Below are positions 1 through 12,143 of a stretch of 64,000 nucleotides of DNA, piece after piece. Source of the DNA: Parapristionchus giblindavisi (taxonomy: Eukaryota; Nematoda; Chromadorea; Rhabditida; Diplogasteridae); NCBI GenBank assembly GCA_943737045.1, contig CALSFV010000209.1, forward strand, positions 1,635,501-1,699,500. Reading direction: 5' to 3'. Both the position numbers and the translations under genes were made by a program. Under the pieces are notes generated by a model. That model ran no database searches. It was not told the origin of the DNA and worked only from the letters and a program-made list of their open reading frames with translations. Each line of letters starts with the position of its first letter. Position 1 is the stretch's first letter.

Positions 1-379
1 CATTGATATCACTTGCATTGAGTAATGATGTACTGTAGTATGGTGTGTATTGATTGGCTACGGTAGGTGGCTACGAATACGGTTGCGGTCAGCTAAAGTT
101 GCTCATTTTCGAAAATCAATTTTAGTCGATCAATATCTCATCAATCAATCAATATCCTCTCGGTCTCTATCATTCGTACCATTCGCCGTGACATTGCCCA
201 CTATAATCGTGATGAGGAAATGATTATTGATTATTGATTATACCTTTTTCTTAATTTTTGCATAGTAATAGAGTCCTATAGATACCGTTCATGGAGTCAT
301 CATATATTACTTTTATGTGGTATAGTCGCCTTCACATCAAATCATTGACACTTGAAATTGACAGGATGAGACACTCGAG

Positions 380-433
380 GAGACTGGATGGAAACTCGTC
401 CACGGTGATGTGTTCCGTCCTCCGCCCCATCAG
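380..433 (+). pseudogene. Isolated TM9SF (nonaspanin) exon
   Basis: An 18-codon exon between an AG acceptor and a GTACGG donor reads ETGWKLVHGDVFRPPPHQ. The core GWKLVHGDVFRPP is the signature that follows the first transmembrane segment of TM9SF2/TM9SF4 proteins, which are Golgi/endosomal nine-helix membrane proteins. It lies about 4 kb upstream of exons encoding the more N-terminal luminal domain (4388-4915), so exon order is wrong for one gene. Either it belongs to a TM9SF copy extending left of the window or it was moved by rearrangement. Exon identity is strong; its functional status is unknown. Confidence 0.75.
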
Positions 434-1043
434 GTACGGTAGTCTGGTGGAGAAAATATGACGGAGAAAAGGTAGAGTGAAAAAGAGAGAGAGAGATGAG
501 AATACACCATACGGTGTTTCTTCACATTTTACCAAATTTTCAATGAGCACTCTCCCTGTTTTGGAGAAACAGTGTGTTCGAGGCGTAGGACATATAGACA
601 TAAACTTTATTATCACTATCAATTGTTCATATAAATCACATGTACCATTGGGAGATTAGGCTATATAATATAATTTGTGTTATGTGCTTTGATTCTCTAG
701 ACCAGCACAAGGATTACTGTACCTAATACCAACCGTAATCTGATAATAGAAAAGGGGCGGGGATTAGATAACGAAGAGGATGTGCACTTCTTCAATGATA
801 CTTGTAAATGTGATTGAATGGCACAAGGGTTTTGGAAAGATCTAAGATCAAAGATCAACAATCACAGAAAAAAACGGTAAAATGGCAGCCTAATGAAGAA
901 AACAAAGGATGAAAGATATTATTGATTGATCGATGGCAATATTGATAAATCTATTCATTACACGTATCATGAATCCGTCATGATACAGTAATTGGGTATG
1001 GCTACAGTACTCTCGAATGGTACGGTAAGATTACGGTAATCAA
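434..1043. other. Axin 3' flanking sequence, duplicated
   Basis: No gene is seen here. The stretch from about 495 onward is near-identical to 23.94-24.45 kb, 28.78-29.23 kb (inverted) and 36.84-37.38 kb, i.e. sequence downstream of each Axin end. It includes short GATCAAA runs and ATTGATTG-rich sequence. Confidence 0.7.
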
Positions 1044-2996
1044 TCAATCGATAGCGGCCATCTTGAGTTCAGCCGCGACGCGACCATTGAACAGCGGGAG
1101 TGCGGTAGCATCATCCTGTAAATCAATCAATAGCCATTACATTACTGTACAAGTGATACAGTAGCTTAACAAGGAGCAGTTGATATTTCTGATTATTGAT
1201 CGGCTCAACATCGGGTACCGTATCCTCTTCGTCGTCAAAGTCATCACAGGATGTCTTGAAGAAGAATCTGAAATCAATAGTTACGGTAAACCATCCGATA
1301 ATATGATATCCTTGGTCAAATCGTTTCAATTTTATCTAGGGCCAATGGTCGCACAATAAATGAAGAAATATTTATTTTATTTTATTTAATAATATCAATA
1401 ATAATAATAAAATATATAAAATAGCTGACTGTACTCCAGCATTGCTCGGAATGGAGAAGTGTCTTCTAAACTCCTTCAGCGTCATTGATCCATCGACTGT
1501 GGGCACGTGTGCTACCACTGGAACTCCGTCGATACCACGATAACCTTAAAAGGGGTATTGTTAGTACGTCTTATTCCTATTATGCGAGTATGAATTTAAC
1601 TAATTCGAAACCTTATTGTAATAAGTTTGCGTGCTTATACAATAGTAACCGATGATCAATAATCAATCCGATAATCAAAAATGCAGTGTTTATCGACAGT
1701 TTATTTGATCATCAAAAGAAGCAAGACTTGGGATTCAAACCCATGAGTTAGTAAGACTTAGGATTTAGCATAAGTAAGCTCGTAACAGATTCGGAGTCTC
1801 AACAGGCGCAACTACTACAATAGAAAAGTGAAGAAAACAACCCGGTGATTGCCCGTTTCGCAAAGTCATTGAAACATGAATCAACAATGGTCCACAGTTT
1901 GATCAACAGAACCCCATTTTATTGCAAAGAAATAAAATAAAAAAACTGACTAATCGTAAGTAGCTGCTGTGCACTCTGTTTCCTTCTGTCCTGTTCATGA
2001 CTACGATGATGTGGATAATGTTCACTCAGTCATTGATCGATATTGTGGTGTTGATATACCGTATCCTTTCTGCAATTTAAAATAAATGAAAAAGTCTAGC
2101 ATTAGTATGGTTTAGCCAATCTGCTAGTAATAGATTAGAAACCAATGCAAATGAACCCGGTGAATTGACGTTTCTTTGTCCCATGAAAGTCAAGATCGTC
2201 CTTAAAATACAATGCACTTCATCCAAAGTGAGCAAAATCTATTTGATAGAATACACAAGCGTCTAAACACAGTAAGTCGGGGCTCAAGCTAATCTGAATC
2301 TCTACTCTCACCTTGATCGTTCCATTGAATGATGATGACTATGATGGAGTGGAGTGAGCAGAGGAGGAGGAGGGGCCATGGGAGTATGAGACGAGCCTGA
2401 TAGAAGGAGATTGATGTAGGATAAGAGGAAACATAAGAAACATTATTCAAAGGCACACAAAGAAATCACTAGACCAGTGGTTTTAGTCAAGACTAATTTA
2501 GTCCGGAGGGCCAAATCTCTTCTTTGGATCTATTTTACCGCATAATTTAGTTCCACTACCAATTCCACTTGATAATAGGTATTGATGAGGGCTAGGAAAA
2601 AACAAAACCATTCCCTTACACCCTAGACGGTGTTTTCATCGAAGTGCACGACACGAAACCAACTGGTCAAATGTCAATCTCAGTCTCATGATATGTGTCA
2701 TTCCGACTGTGGCTTTGACCAGTTGATTTCGTGTTTTAGCCAGCTCGGAAAAGATGTTCTAAAAAGAAGATCTGATCTGGGTAACACTTCATGTCGAATA
2801 GTACGAACATGCTCGTAAACATCGCTAACAATGCGCTAACAGCCAAAAAATATTATTATTAATATAACAAATATTATTCATCATACCAGGTAAACTCCTC
2901 CTCCTCGATGTGGTCTCATCTGATGGATCGAGTGATTCAATGCCGCTACTGTCGTAGGTTGGAGAGGAGAAGTTTGCACGGTCTTTCGATGGAGAT
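1044..2996 (-). pseudogene. Truncated, broken Axin copy (3' six exons)
   Basis: Minus-strand exons at 2996-2887, 2396-2312, 2069-1951, 1544-1430, 1267-1171 and 1115-1044 match the last six exons of the Axin gene at 37.4 kb in order, length and splice phase. They encode a Ser/Pro linker and the C-terminal DIX domain, ending in [19 protein letters not shown] and a TGA. The exon at 2069-1951 has an in-frame TGA where the 38.3 kb copy has CGA (after the residues HHNIDQ), so this copy cannot make the DIX domain from upstream exons unless that exon is skipped. Everything upstream of the 2996 exon (RGS, GSK3 and beta-catenin regions) is missing; a TA-flanked repeat starts at 3060. I call it a duplicated pseudogene fragment. 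Confidence 0.85.
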
Positions 2997-3059
2997 CTGT
3001 ATTGTTGATTAGTTGTTAAAAGAAGATTGTTTTCCATAGCATATGCAACTTTTAACATA

Positions 3060-3854
3060 TAGGGTGATGTAAACAATAAATTGTGGCAAACTTGTGCTTT
3101 TTGCAGGTGCGTGACAAGGATTGACAACTTTATCGCACCCAATTGCAGTCAGACATCAAATTTAATACAGATTGTTGTCAATGTGTCTTGTGGTTGCAAT
3201 TAATGAATGAACTGTTGACAGACAAGAAAAATGAGGATGATACAAGTCATGACCAGAGAAATGTGCTTCTTTCTAGTCAGACAACAAAAAATCTTCTTTT
3301 TGATGTCAATCGATTCTTGCCTTCTCATTGACATCAAAACGAATATTTTTTGTTGTCTGAATAGAAAGAAGCACATTTCTCTAGTCATTCCATTTTTTGG
3401 TGCATTTTCACATCCTCATAATAATGAGACGATAGTTCATTAGTCAGAGCGGCGCACCTCAGACAGGTTTGGTGACGCGGCGGAGAGTGTAGCAGAGAGA
3501 ATCATTTGATGCCATCTCGCACGCACACCCTCTCTAATGCAGCCCACCAAACCCGCCTGGCATCCGCCTCGCCCTCTTTATAAGTTGGAAAACGTGATTA
3601 GCCATTCATTGTTGCCGCGCTATTACAGAGGCTGAACTAATGTTTTCTGACATGTATCATCCTCAGTTTTCTTGTCTGTCTACAAAATAGCCACTATCTG
3701 TTGCCACATTTATTTATTTCATACATTGACTACAATCGTTCTACTTTTTGAAGTCTGACAACAAATTTCTCCGATAAAGTTGTCAATCGTTTGCCGTTGT
3801 CACACACCTGCAAAAAGCACAAGTTTGCCAAAATTTATTGTTTACATCGCCCTA
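3060..3854. mobile_element. TIR element with TA duplication (Tc1/mariner-type, non-autonomous)
   Basis: The ends are inverted repeats starting TAGGGTGATGTAAACAATAA (3060) and ending in its near complement at 3854, each flanked by TA. Homology between the ends runs for about 75 bp and includes the segment GCAAAAAGCACAAGTTTGCC in inverse orientation. The centre holds a second palindrome (about 3248-3393). No transposase is seen. It sits just beyond the last retained exon of the broken Axin copy. Confidence 0.6.
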
Positions 3855-4387
3855 TATTTCGATATTCGCATGCTTGTTTGCAGTATTCAGCTAAAATGAA
3901 AGACTATAGCATTGAAAGACGAAAGAAATGAAATGAAAAAATGAAAGACCATTGGAAATACAAACGACGCTATTGCAGGTTCGACGCGCTGAATAAATTT
4001 TTCTGCGTAACATCCGGAAAATTCCGGAAAAATCTAAATTCGCTATAATGCTCACATTTGTTTTTTTTTCTCAATTTTTTGCTTTATCGAGGTCTTGAAA
4101 ATCACAACAACAATAAGGAACAGCAAATGAAGAGTCAAAACCAAGTACCGGAATGTAAATGGCAAGGGCAGAAATTGGTGAAAGTTCACTTTTGAAGGAA
4201 AATCTAGAATAAAACTATTATTTCAGTATAAGAGGAGATAAAATTTTTCGAGTGGATGGTGTCCCGAATACCGTAATTATTGAACAATCAATTTTTTCCT
4301 CAAAAAAATATGAAATTTTTTTTAAGTAGGCAAATTTTCAGACTTTTTCATGGAAAGTCGGAAAATTGGAAAATGGAAAATGCACAG
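3440..4387. other. Non-coding stretch before the TM9SF pseudogene
   Basis: Past the repeat end at 3854 I see AT-rich sequence with no convincing exon. The part before it, up to 3620, is relatively GC-rich with short repeats of the type found elsewhere in the window. Confidence 0.4.
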
Positions 4388-5138
4388 CCCTGGTGTACAT
4401 AAACAACCATGTCGAATTTACGATCAAGTACCATAAGGCGGATGACACCGGCAAATTCCGTGTTGTAGGATTCGAAGCTCAACCACGTTCAGTCAAGGAT
4501 GTTGATTTTAAGAGTGGACGGGTGAGTTGATCTTTGATCTCTGGAATGAACTTTGAACTCAGGAATGATCTTTGATTTCTATGATGATCTTTGATCTTTG
4601 TAGGAGTGCTCTACCGTTTCCGAAGACGCCGAGTACCAGGAAGTGACGGGAACCGAACAGGAGATTCACTGAACTTACTCGGTACGGGTTTCGGTCTTAC
4701 TTTATGTCGTGTACAACAATTGTGTGACGAATGAACGAATTTTTGCCTCTGGTCCTTGTTGAACAAAAAAAATGAGAATAAAGGGATATAGAAGAGTGAA
4801 TTGTCTTTTGTTGCTTGAGGTTGAGGTTAAAAATGACCGATCAATGAAATGTTTCAGGTGCACTGGGAAGAGTCGGAGATTCCATGGGCCTCCCGTTGGG
4901 ATGTCTACTTTGAAGGTACGCTATTATCAATTATCATTCCTTTATTTGAAGTCGCACCAGTCACGGGTGTATCAAATAAATTCATAAATGATAATTGATG
5001 GTTTTGCATCGAAGGTATATCGACCAAAATATATGAAATCTGGCACTGTCAAAAAATCAAAATTTGGGGATCGGGGTTCTCAAGGGTGCTGTTCACATAA
5101 GAAAAACGTAACCGTATATAGTCGGTCGATCCTGCATA

Positions 5139-5303
5139 TGTAGGTCGAATAGCTAGGAGGATATCGGTTTTCAAAATGCTGCAGGTTTTTCGATTATTGG
5201 CTGATTTGGCTCAAAATGCGGTCAGGTTTTTCGATTTCCAGGAAATTTTTGTTCAAAATGCGTTCAGGCGTGGTCCTTTGTAACATACTTTTCGACCTAT
5301 GCG
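5139..5303. repeat. Short dispersed MITE-like repeat (GTCGAATAG family)
   Basis: The left end reads TAGGTCGAATAGC and the right end CTTTTCGACCTATG, roughly inverted; the body contains several AAAATGCGGTCAGG-type words. Related copies lie at about 5509-5642, 7271-7424 and 52566-52683. No coding capacity. Confidence 0.5.
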
Positions 5304-5508
5304 ATTGCTTCTTCGATAAGCCCCGACTTATTGTGTTTTGTCGGTGAATGTATCCCATTCATCTGATTTTGTTCACTTTTGAGATCGGGAGAAATCATAT
5401 TTATCGAATTTTAAAGGCGATTTTGTCTTTGTCAGGATAAGGAAACGTCAATTCAACGTGTTTATTTGCTTTGGCTTCTAATTTATTACGAGCTGACAAA
5501 GATGTCAC

Positions 5509-5642
5509 ATCATAGGTCGAATACGTATGTTACACATGTTCAAAATGCGGTGTTCAAAAGGTTTTTTTTTAATTTTCAGCAATTTTCGGGTCCAAATGCG
5601 GTCAGGCTTCGTAGTTTGTAACGTACTATTCGACCTACGGGT
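5509..5642. repeat. Second copy of the GTCGAATAG repeat
   Basis: Begins CATAGGTCGAATACG and ends ATTCGACCTACGG, with the AAATGCGGTCAGG word inside. It lies inside the TM9SF pseudogene. Confidence 0.5.
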
Positions 5643-6442
5643 CCCATAATATTGGCAACCTTTGCCGCTGGAAATTAAAATTGGGTGGGTGGGACGCAAA
5701 AATTTCATGTTTGGGTGAATTTTGGCTAAATAATTATCGTTTATTAAATGAATTTTTCCTAGATCGGGTGAGTCTGGAGCCTAAACCGGGTGAATAATTT
5801 TTCGTTCATACAAAGGGTTAATTAATTCTATTTGAGATATTTTGCCGGTCGTCTCTACAAACTTCTTCCTTCCTGCTCAACTTCTTCCTCATCTCCAAGT
5901 ACAGTTCGGGCGCGGTAAGAGATCAAAGATCAAACTACAAAGATTACAGCACACTAAAGTCGAAATGAACGCGGAATAATGTTCGTGTAGTCGTTATAAG
6001 AAGTGAAATTTTGTTTCCATTCAATTTAGTAATTGACCGGTGAGATCCTTGTTTCATTCTCTTTTATTAGCTTCCTGTCATTTCATTTTTATGGTGGTAT
6101 GTAGATGAATTCCTGGTGATAAATCTGTAATAATTTCTGATAATTTGATCATTCAGTAAGCGGGGTTATAAATCAATAAATCAAAGATCAAACTACAGTA
6201 TCGAGTGATCAGACTACAAAGATCAAAGATCAATCCTTGCAGGTTCCATTCGGAACAATGATCGCGTTGCTCGTTATGTGGTTTGGTATCGATCTCCCGC
6301 TCACCTTCCTCGGCTTCTACTTTTTTTAAATAGTGAATATTGCTAATTAAATTGGAATGAGCGAATACAAATTGCATATGACAGGATGAAGAAACGCGGA
6401 ATCATCGGGTTAATTGTTGCGCGTTCGAAAGAATATCAAAGA

Positions 6443-6832
<390 letters not shown>

Positions 6833-7270
6833 GTATGTCATGGTACCTTCGTCTTATTCCGTGCACTTTATTGGCAGGAATTCTTCCATTCGGAGCCATG
6901 TTCATCGAACTCTTCTTCATCTTCTCTGTAGGATTTTTAAAATCTTAGTTTAAAAAAAATAGTTTGAAAAGGGATAAGAGTGGAAGTGTGCAAACAGTTG
7001 AGGGTAGTCTTTTGAATAGAATGTACAAAGTCGATCAATAATATTAGTGGAAACTTTTTAAAAATGTAAAATTGAGCGGGGGTATCTAACTGCATATCCA
7101 GAACCATCAAAGACACGAAATCTTGCAAGCGTTGTCTGCTACCAATGACCAGTGAGGTTCCTGTCACACTCTATTATTTTATCAACGTGCGTATGCACGA
7201 AACGGAAAAAAAAAAAACTCTCCTTTAATAACTAACGACCTTTTTGTTTTGTTGATTTCTTAATCCCTAT

Positions 7271-7424
7271 GTTCATAAGTCGAATAGCTATCATTTTATT
7301 ATAGTTATTTCATTTTATTATAGTTATCATTTTTTTAAATACGGTCAGGTTTTTCGATTTTTGACAAATTTTGGCTCAAAATGCGGTCAGGCTTTGTACT
7401 GTAACATACTTTTCGACCTATGCT
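7271..7424. repeat. Third copy of the GTCGAATAG repeat
   Basis: Starts CATAAGTCGAATAGC and ends CTTTTCGACCTATG; contains AAAATGCGGTCAGG. It is in a TM9SF intron just before the exon at 7438. Confidence 0.5.
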
Positions 7425-8312
7425 TATGTCGACTTAGGCAATCTGGGAGAATCAATTCTACTACCTCTTCGGCTTCCTCTTCATCGTTTGCGTCATTCTC
7501 GCCATATCAACTAGTCAGATTTCCATCGTCGTCACCTACTTTATGCTTTGCTCTGAGGTATACTGTAGCTTGTAGTTTGATCTTTGATCTTTGATTTATA
7601 TCTATGCTTAATTTATGCTTTCAAATATAGTCTGTTATCTTTAATTTTAGAAAAAGGCTTTGATCTTCTATTTTCATATTTACTTTATTTAATACTCTGA
7701 GGTATACTGTAGCTTGTAGTTTGATCTTTGATCTTTTGATCTCTGATCTCTATATCATTCACTGATTGATCACATTTGTAGAACTACCACTGGTGGTGGC
7801 GTTCATTCGTCGTCAGCGGTAGATCGGCTGTTTATGGTAAGTGATCTTTGAACTTTGATCTCTATTTTGTAGTTTGATTTCTCGTTCAAACATTGTAGTT
7901 TGATATTTGATCTATCTATGCTCATTTCAGTAATGTTCTACTCTGCCTTCTACTTCCACACCAAACTGAGCATCGTCGGTTTCGTGCCCACCGTCCTTTA
8001 CTTTGCCTACTCGGATCGCCATAACTTCTGGTTTTTATTTTTATTTTGATCGTTGAGCCTTGATTGTGTTTGTAGTCTGACCTTTGAGTCTGGTTTATGT
8101 TTGTAGTATTATCTTACGAAATCATCTTTAGCTAGTAGAAAAGAAATATGATCTATTTCCGAAACACGAAAGTGACGGGTGTCGTTGATACATATTGTTA
8201 GTTTCAATCTTTGATCTTTGATCTCTTCTTCAGGTTCCTCACTGGTACGATCGGATTCTATGCCGCCTACGCGTTCCTGTGCTGAATCTACGCTGCAGTC
8301 AAGATTGATTAG

Positions 8313-9349
8313 ATTTTATCGATTGATTGGTTTCAAATTATCGATTTATCGATTGATTTCAATCAATTTTTAGCCTTTTTTCGCTTATTTTTCACAACCG
8401 TTTTACCCCCGCAATTCGAGCTTCTTCAAGCTGCTTTATATCATGAGCGCTCTATCCGGGGTAGCCCTACTGCCATTACCGGGGGCATGACAGAAGCGCA
8501 ACGTCAAATGCGCAACAGCACTTCCTTCAGCGCTAACGACAAAAGAGCAACGGGGCATATCTCTGCCGGGGATGACCGTACGGGCTCTGGATGGGTTTAT
8601 CCGAACCCACTCGGTCTGCACTATTATGGTACAAGTTGATCTTTGATCTCTCCCACAGAAACGACAAAAGCGCAACGGGTCACATGAGTGCGCTTTTGAG
8701 AAAATCGACTATAGCCGCAAAAAATAAATTTTTGGGGGGATCAGGGCTCTCAAGGGTGCTGTTTACGATGGCCTTGTGCATTCTGCACGTAGAGCCGCCA
8801 CCGTTGAGGCCAGACGCCGCCTCGTTGAAATCTTGTTTTTCGCGTTGAAAAGTGGTTTCTCTTCAACAGATGGTGCTAAAATTATCAAACTATACCCCAA
8901 GTAGCAGAATTTTATGGCGATCACGCCTGTGCATTTTCCCGCCTGTGCATTCATTTTGTTCTTTAAAAATGTTGATAATTTTTAAAATGGAATTTCTTTC
9001 ATAGGCAAAAGGGTATTAGGCGATCTACACAAATCAGACCGGAGTTATTTTTGCGAATGCTCTCTGACACCACCACACTCTCTCGCCTCTTTCCTCCACT
9101 TCAACTGCAAAATGGCAATATTGTGATATTTTCAAGGGCATTTCAGTCCGGAGATCCTAATCTCTTCTTCGGACCTACTTTATCGCATGATTTAGTCATT
9201 ACCAATTCTCGTTTCGGGCGCCTTGGTGGGGATGAACGGGCTGTGCCTTTACCTTTTCCTTTTTTTTCTGATCCCGGCCTATGATCTAGTGGATTTAAAG
9301 TGTGTACGCATATTTTGCTTGCTCGTTTATTGATTGATTTATTTTCCAG
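8313..9349. other. Intergenic sequence with dispersed repeats
   Basis: No supported exon. A block near 8700-8765 resembles 5045-5100 (GGGCTCTCAAGGGTGCTGTT against GGGTTCTCAAGGGTGCTGTT), and about 9145-9210 resembles 2500-2570, so this is repetitive material. Open frames here are short and lack splice context. Confidence 0.45.
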
Positions 9350-10455
9350 GAAAGGAGCTCCCCGTACGTCGGTGAAGTTCTCTCTATCTCGTTACATCGT
9401 CTCCATGATGTATTCGTGCTGGTTGGGAGGATGGGCGTGGCTAACTGGTGAGAAGATCAAATATCATATTTTTTAAAGGATCAGTGATCACGGGCAAGAT
9501 CAAAGATCACACTTTGTCGATAAGATATTTTGTATTGTATTGTCAATATAAGAGCTCCTTCCAATGCATTGGCAATGAAAATCTCTCGGTGCTCATGATG
9601 AATCGTTGAAACGCTAATCATCCTAGTTGAGAGAGCATTGATTCATTTCGTTCCATTCAGCCGTTCTCACCTACTCTCGCACAGACTACACTGGATGGCC
9701 AATGGCACTGGGAGTGAGCATGGCTGTGGCACTTGGTGAGTTCAAAGATCAAACTACAGTACTCTTAATTGTATAGTTTGATCTTTGATCTCTCATCCAG
9801 GAGTGTACGTCATCGGCAATCTGGGAGACGAACGGCGATCGTTTGCCGAGATCTTCTTTGTCGTGTCGGGAGTCATGGTGATTATGGTAAGTGATGGTAT
9901 ACTGTATGTTGAGAGGATTATCGATTGATTATGGGCATTAAGAATTAGTTGATATCTTCATGGTAGAAGGTTCTAGACGATTGATAGTGAAAGATATTAG
10001 CGCGCTTAACAGCTCACTGAAACGTGAATCGTACATGTTGCATTTTCATAGCTATGAGAAATGGAGAAATGGTGGGAACCAAAATTCATTATTGTCTCGC
10101 TGCTTTGTCTCTCTATTGCTCTAGAACAAAGACATTTTGTGTGATTAGGACCATGCATTTTTAGCCCGCACAAGATTTTTTAAATGTACTCGGTCGATTT
10201 TCGAATTTTTGCTTAAATTTTAATCTTTTGCATAAAAAAATACCATGTTCCTCTTTCAGCATCAAGGCTTCCTCGTTCCTCCGCTTCATTGCATTGTAAT
10301 GGCCGCGTCACTCGGAACTATCATGAGTAAGTTGATCTTTGGTCTTTGATCTTTGGCCCTTCCTCTTCGAACTTTGGTGGCTGATTTATTCAGGCAACCG
10401 CACGGATATGATGCGTTCGCTTGACGAGGATCGGCTTAAGTTTATGAATTATGCG
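9350..10455 (+). pseudogene. Multi-pass membrane protein gene, copy a (truncated)
   Basis: Five exons with matched splice phases: 9350-9447 (KGAPRTSVKFSLSRYIVSMM), 9661-9735 (AVLTYSRTDYTGWPMALGVS), 9801-9886 (GVYVIGNLGDERRSFAEIFF), 10260-10326 (HQGFLVPPLHCIVMAASLGT) and 10394-10455 (GNRTDMMRSLDEDRLKFMNY). Hydrophobic runs in the first four suggest four membrane helices. I do not recognise the family. The copy stops at the edge of a large inverted repeat (10593), so the exons present in copies c and d beyond this point are missing. The upstream first exon is also not seen. Confidence 0.75.
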
Positions 10456-10592
10456 GTGAGTTGTTTTAGAAATCATGCTACAAATCCATCTTTACCTTCT
10501 CCCTTTTTTCCATTGTTTATTCTCCCCTTTTTGTTTCTTCGTGCGCAGATTTCTTAATTATAATTCGTTTTTTTTGCTTGTTGTTGTCTTTA

Positions 10593-11012
10593 TGTAGTCT
10601 GTGCGAGAGTAGGTGAGAACGGCTGAATGGAACGGAATGAATCAATGATCTCTCAACTAGGATCATTAGCGTTTCAACGATTCATCAAGAACACCAAGAG
10701 ATTTACAGCGACAATCATCGCACAAAGTCTCTATACAAATATCTTATAGACGAAGTGTAATCTTTGATATCCATAGGAAAGCGGATGCTAGAAGATGTGC
10801 GATATGTGCGCTTCTTATGCTGACAAATAATTTTGATCTTTGATTTTTCTCGACAAGCGAAACTCGGGGCCACTGGTACTTTAAAATGTGATCTTTGATC
10901 TCTGATCTTCTCACCAGTCAGCCACGCCCATCCTCCCAACCAGCATGAGTAAATCATGGAGACGATGAAACGAGCGAGAGAGAACTTTACAGAAGTACGG
11001 GGAGCTCCTTTC
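10593..11012 (-). pseudogene. Membrane-protein gene, copy b (inverted fragment)
   Basis: Reverse complement of the first part of copy c: exon A at 11012-10915 (KGAPRTSVKFSLARFIVSMI on the minus strand) and the first 30 bases of exon B at 10622-10593. It forms the left arm of the inverted repeat and has no further exons, so it is a fragment. A minus-strand reading frame joins exon A to intron sequence and is not a separate gene. Confidence 0.8.
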
Positions 11013-11104
11013 CTGGAAAATAAATCAATCAATAAACGAGCAATGCAAAATATGCGTACATACTTCATCTCCATTCCTTCCCCCCTGGAAGGTTCTAGAA
11101 GGGA

Positions 11105-11265
11105 TGAGAGAGTGGAAAAAAAAAAGAGAAAGAAAAGAGAGAGAGATATGGGAGAGGGAGAGAGAGGGAGAGAGAAGGATAGAAAAAAGAGGAGAGAGAG
11201 GGAGCGAGAGGGAGAGAGATAGATAGATAGATAGATAGATAGACAGATAGATAGAGAGAGAGAGA
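11105..11265 (+). repeat. GA-rich / GATA microsatellite
   Basis: Impure (GA)n with a (GATA)n run near 11217-11253. It is mirrored as a TC/TATC tract at about 13230-13390 in the other arm of the inverted repeat. Charged or Ser/Leu-rich frames across it are artefacts. Confidence 0.9.
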
Positions 11266-11712
11266 AATAAGTGAGCTAGGACAATTACTATCTTAATCAC
11301 GGATCTCCTGTAAGAATGAAAGAAGCCATGCGACCGTTTTAAAAATTTTTTCTCCGATTTGGCTGATACTTGGTTCGTTAATCATAATGAGGGAAAGGAG
11401 AAGGCCTAACCACTTGTTTTCGCCAAATTTGCATTTTTATCGATTTTTTGATCTACCACTTTGGGGAGCCATATCTCACTCAAATTTTGACCTACAGCGT
11501 GAAATTTTTTTCAATCGACTCGAAATGAACTAATCTAGAAGTTACTCAACACAATGTATGAGCGAAAACGCCATCTTCTACTTGTTTTCTTCGAAAAACT
11601 GATTTTTTGGGTACAAAATGCAAATTTTCTCAAAATTTTTCAAAAAAAGGTACGATTTTTATTCGCGATTCTGTTTCCACATCCTCGAATTGAGGTAGTC
11701 ACATATTTCTTA

Positions 11713-12143
11713 CAAGGGGATGGTCGCAACTGGTCCTGGCCATATGAGATGGCAATAACATGACTAGGATCAGTTTTCGATGCTGATTACGAATCCGTTT
11801 TCAGAAAGTGCCTAATCGACCTGATTTTCGAGGAAATCGATATTTTAATTCGGAAATTCGCGTGGTTTCCTGCGCAAACCATCGGGTGTGCTGGTGATCT
11901 CATCTATAAACTCTCGCAATACTTTACCTCACATTGCCGGATCTTTCCGATGCAATCCAGATAGTTTGTGAAGGAAACTACATGACTTTTCGAATAAACA
12001 AGCCAAATTTCAATACCGATTTTCTCTAAAATCAGGTCGATTAGGCACTTTCTGAAAACGGATTCGTAATCAGCATCGAAAACTGATCCTAGTCATGTTA
12101 TTGCCATCTCATATGGCCAGGACCAGTTGCGACCATCCCCTTG
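11713..12143. mobile_element. Harbinger-like MITE with TTA target duplication
   Basis: A 431-bp element starts CAAGGGGATGGTCGCAACTG and ends with the inverse; each arm is about 120 bp. It is flanked by TTA at 11710-11712 and 12144-12146. The right arm of the surrounding inverted repeat (about 12780) has the same flanks joined without the element (one TTA), a true empty site. A 3-bp TTA/TAA duplication is typical of the PIF/Harbinger superfamily. No coding sequence. Confidence 0.88.

Noticed and set aside
8436..8848. Possible gene after TM9SF (frames with RFCRFCGRDQRS and GLSEPTRSALLW)
   Set aside because: Overlapping frames on opposite strands, internal repeated words, no splice support.
11025..11300. 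Ser/Leu-rich membrane-like frames on the GA/TC tract (also 13196-13400)
   Set aside because: Low-complexity repeat in mirrored arms; no conservation or splice logic.
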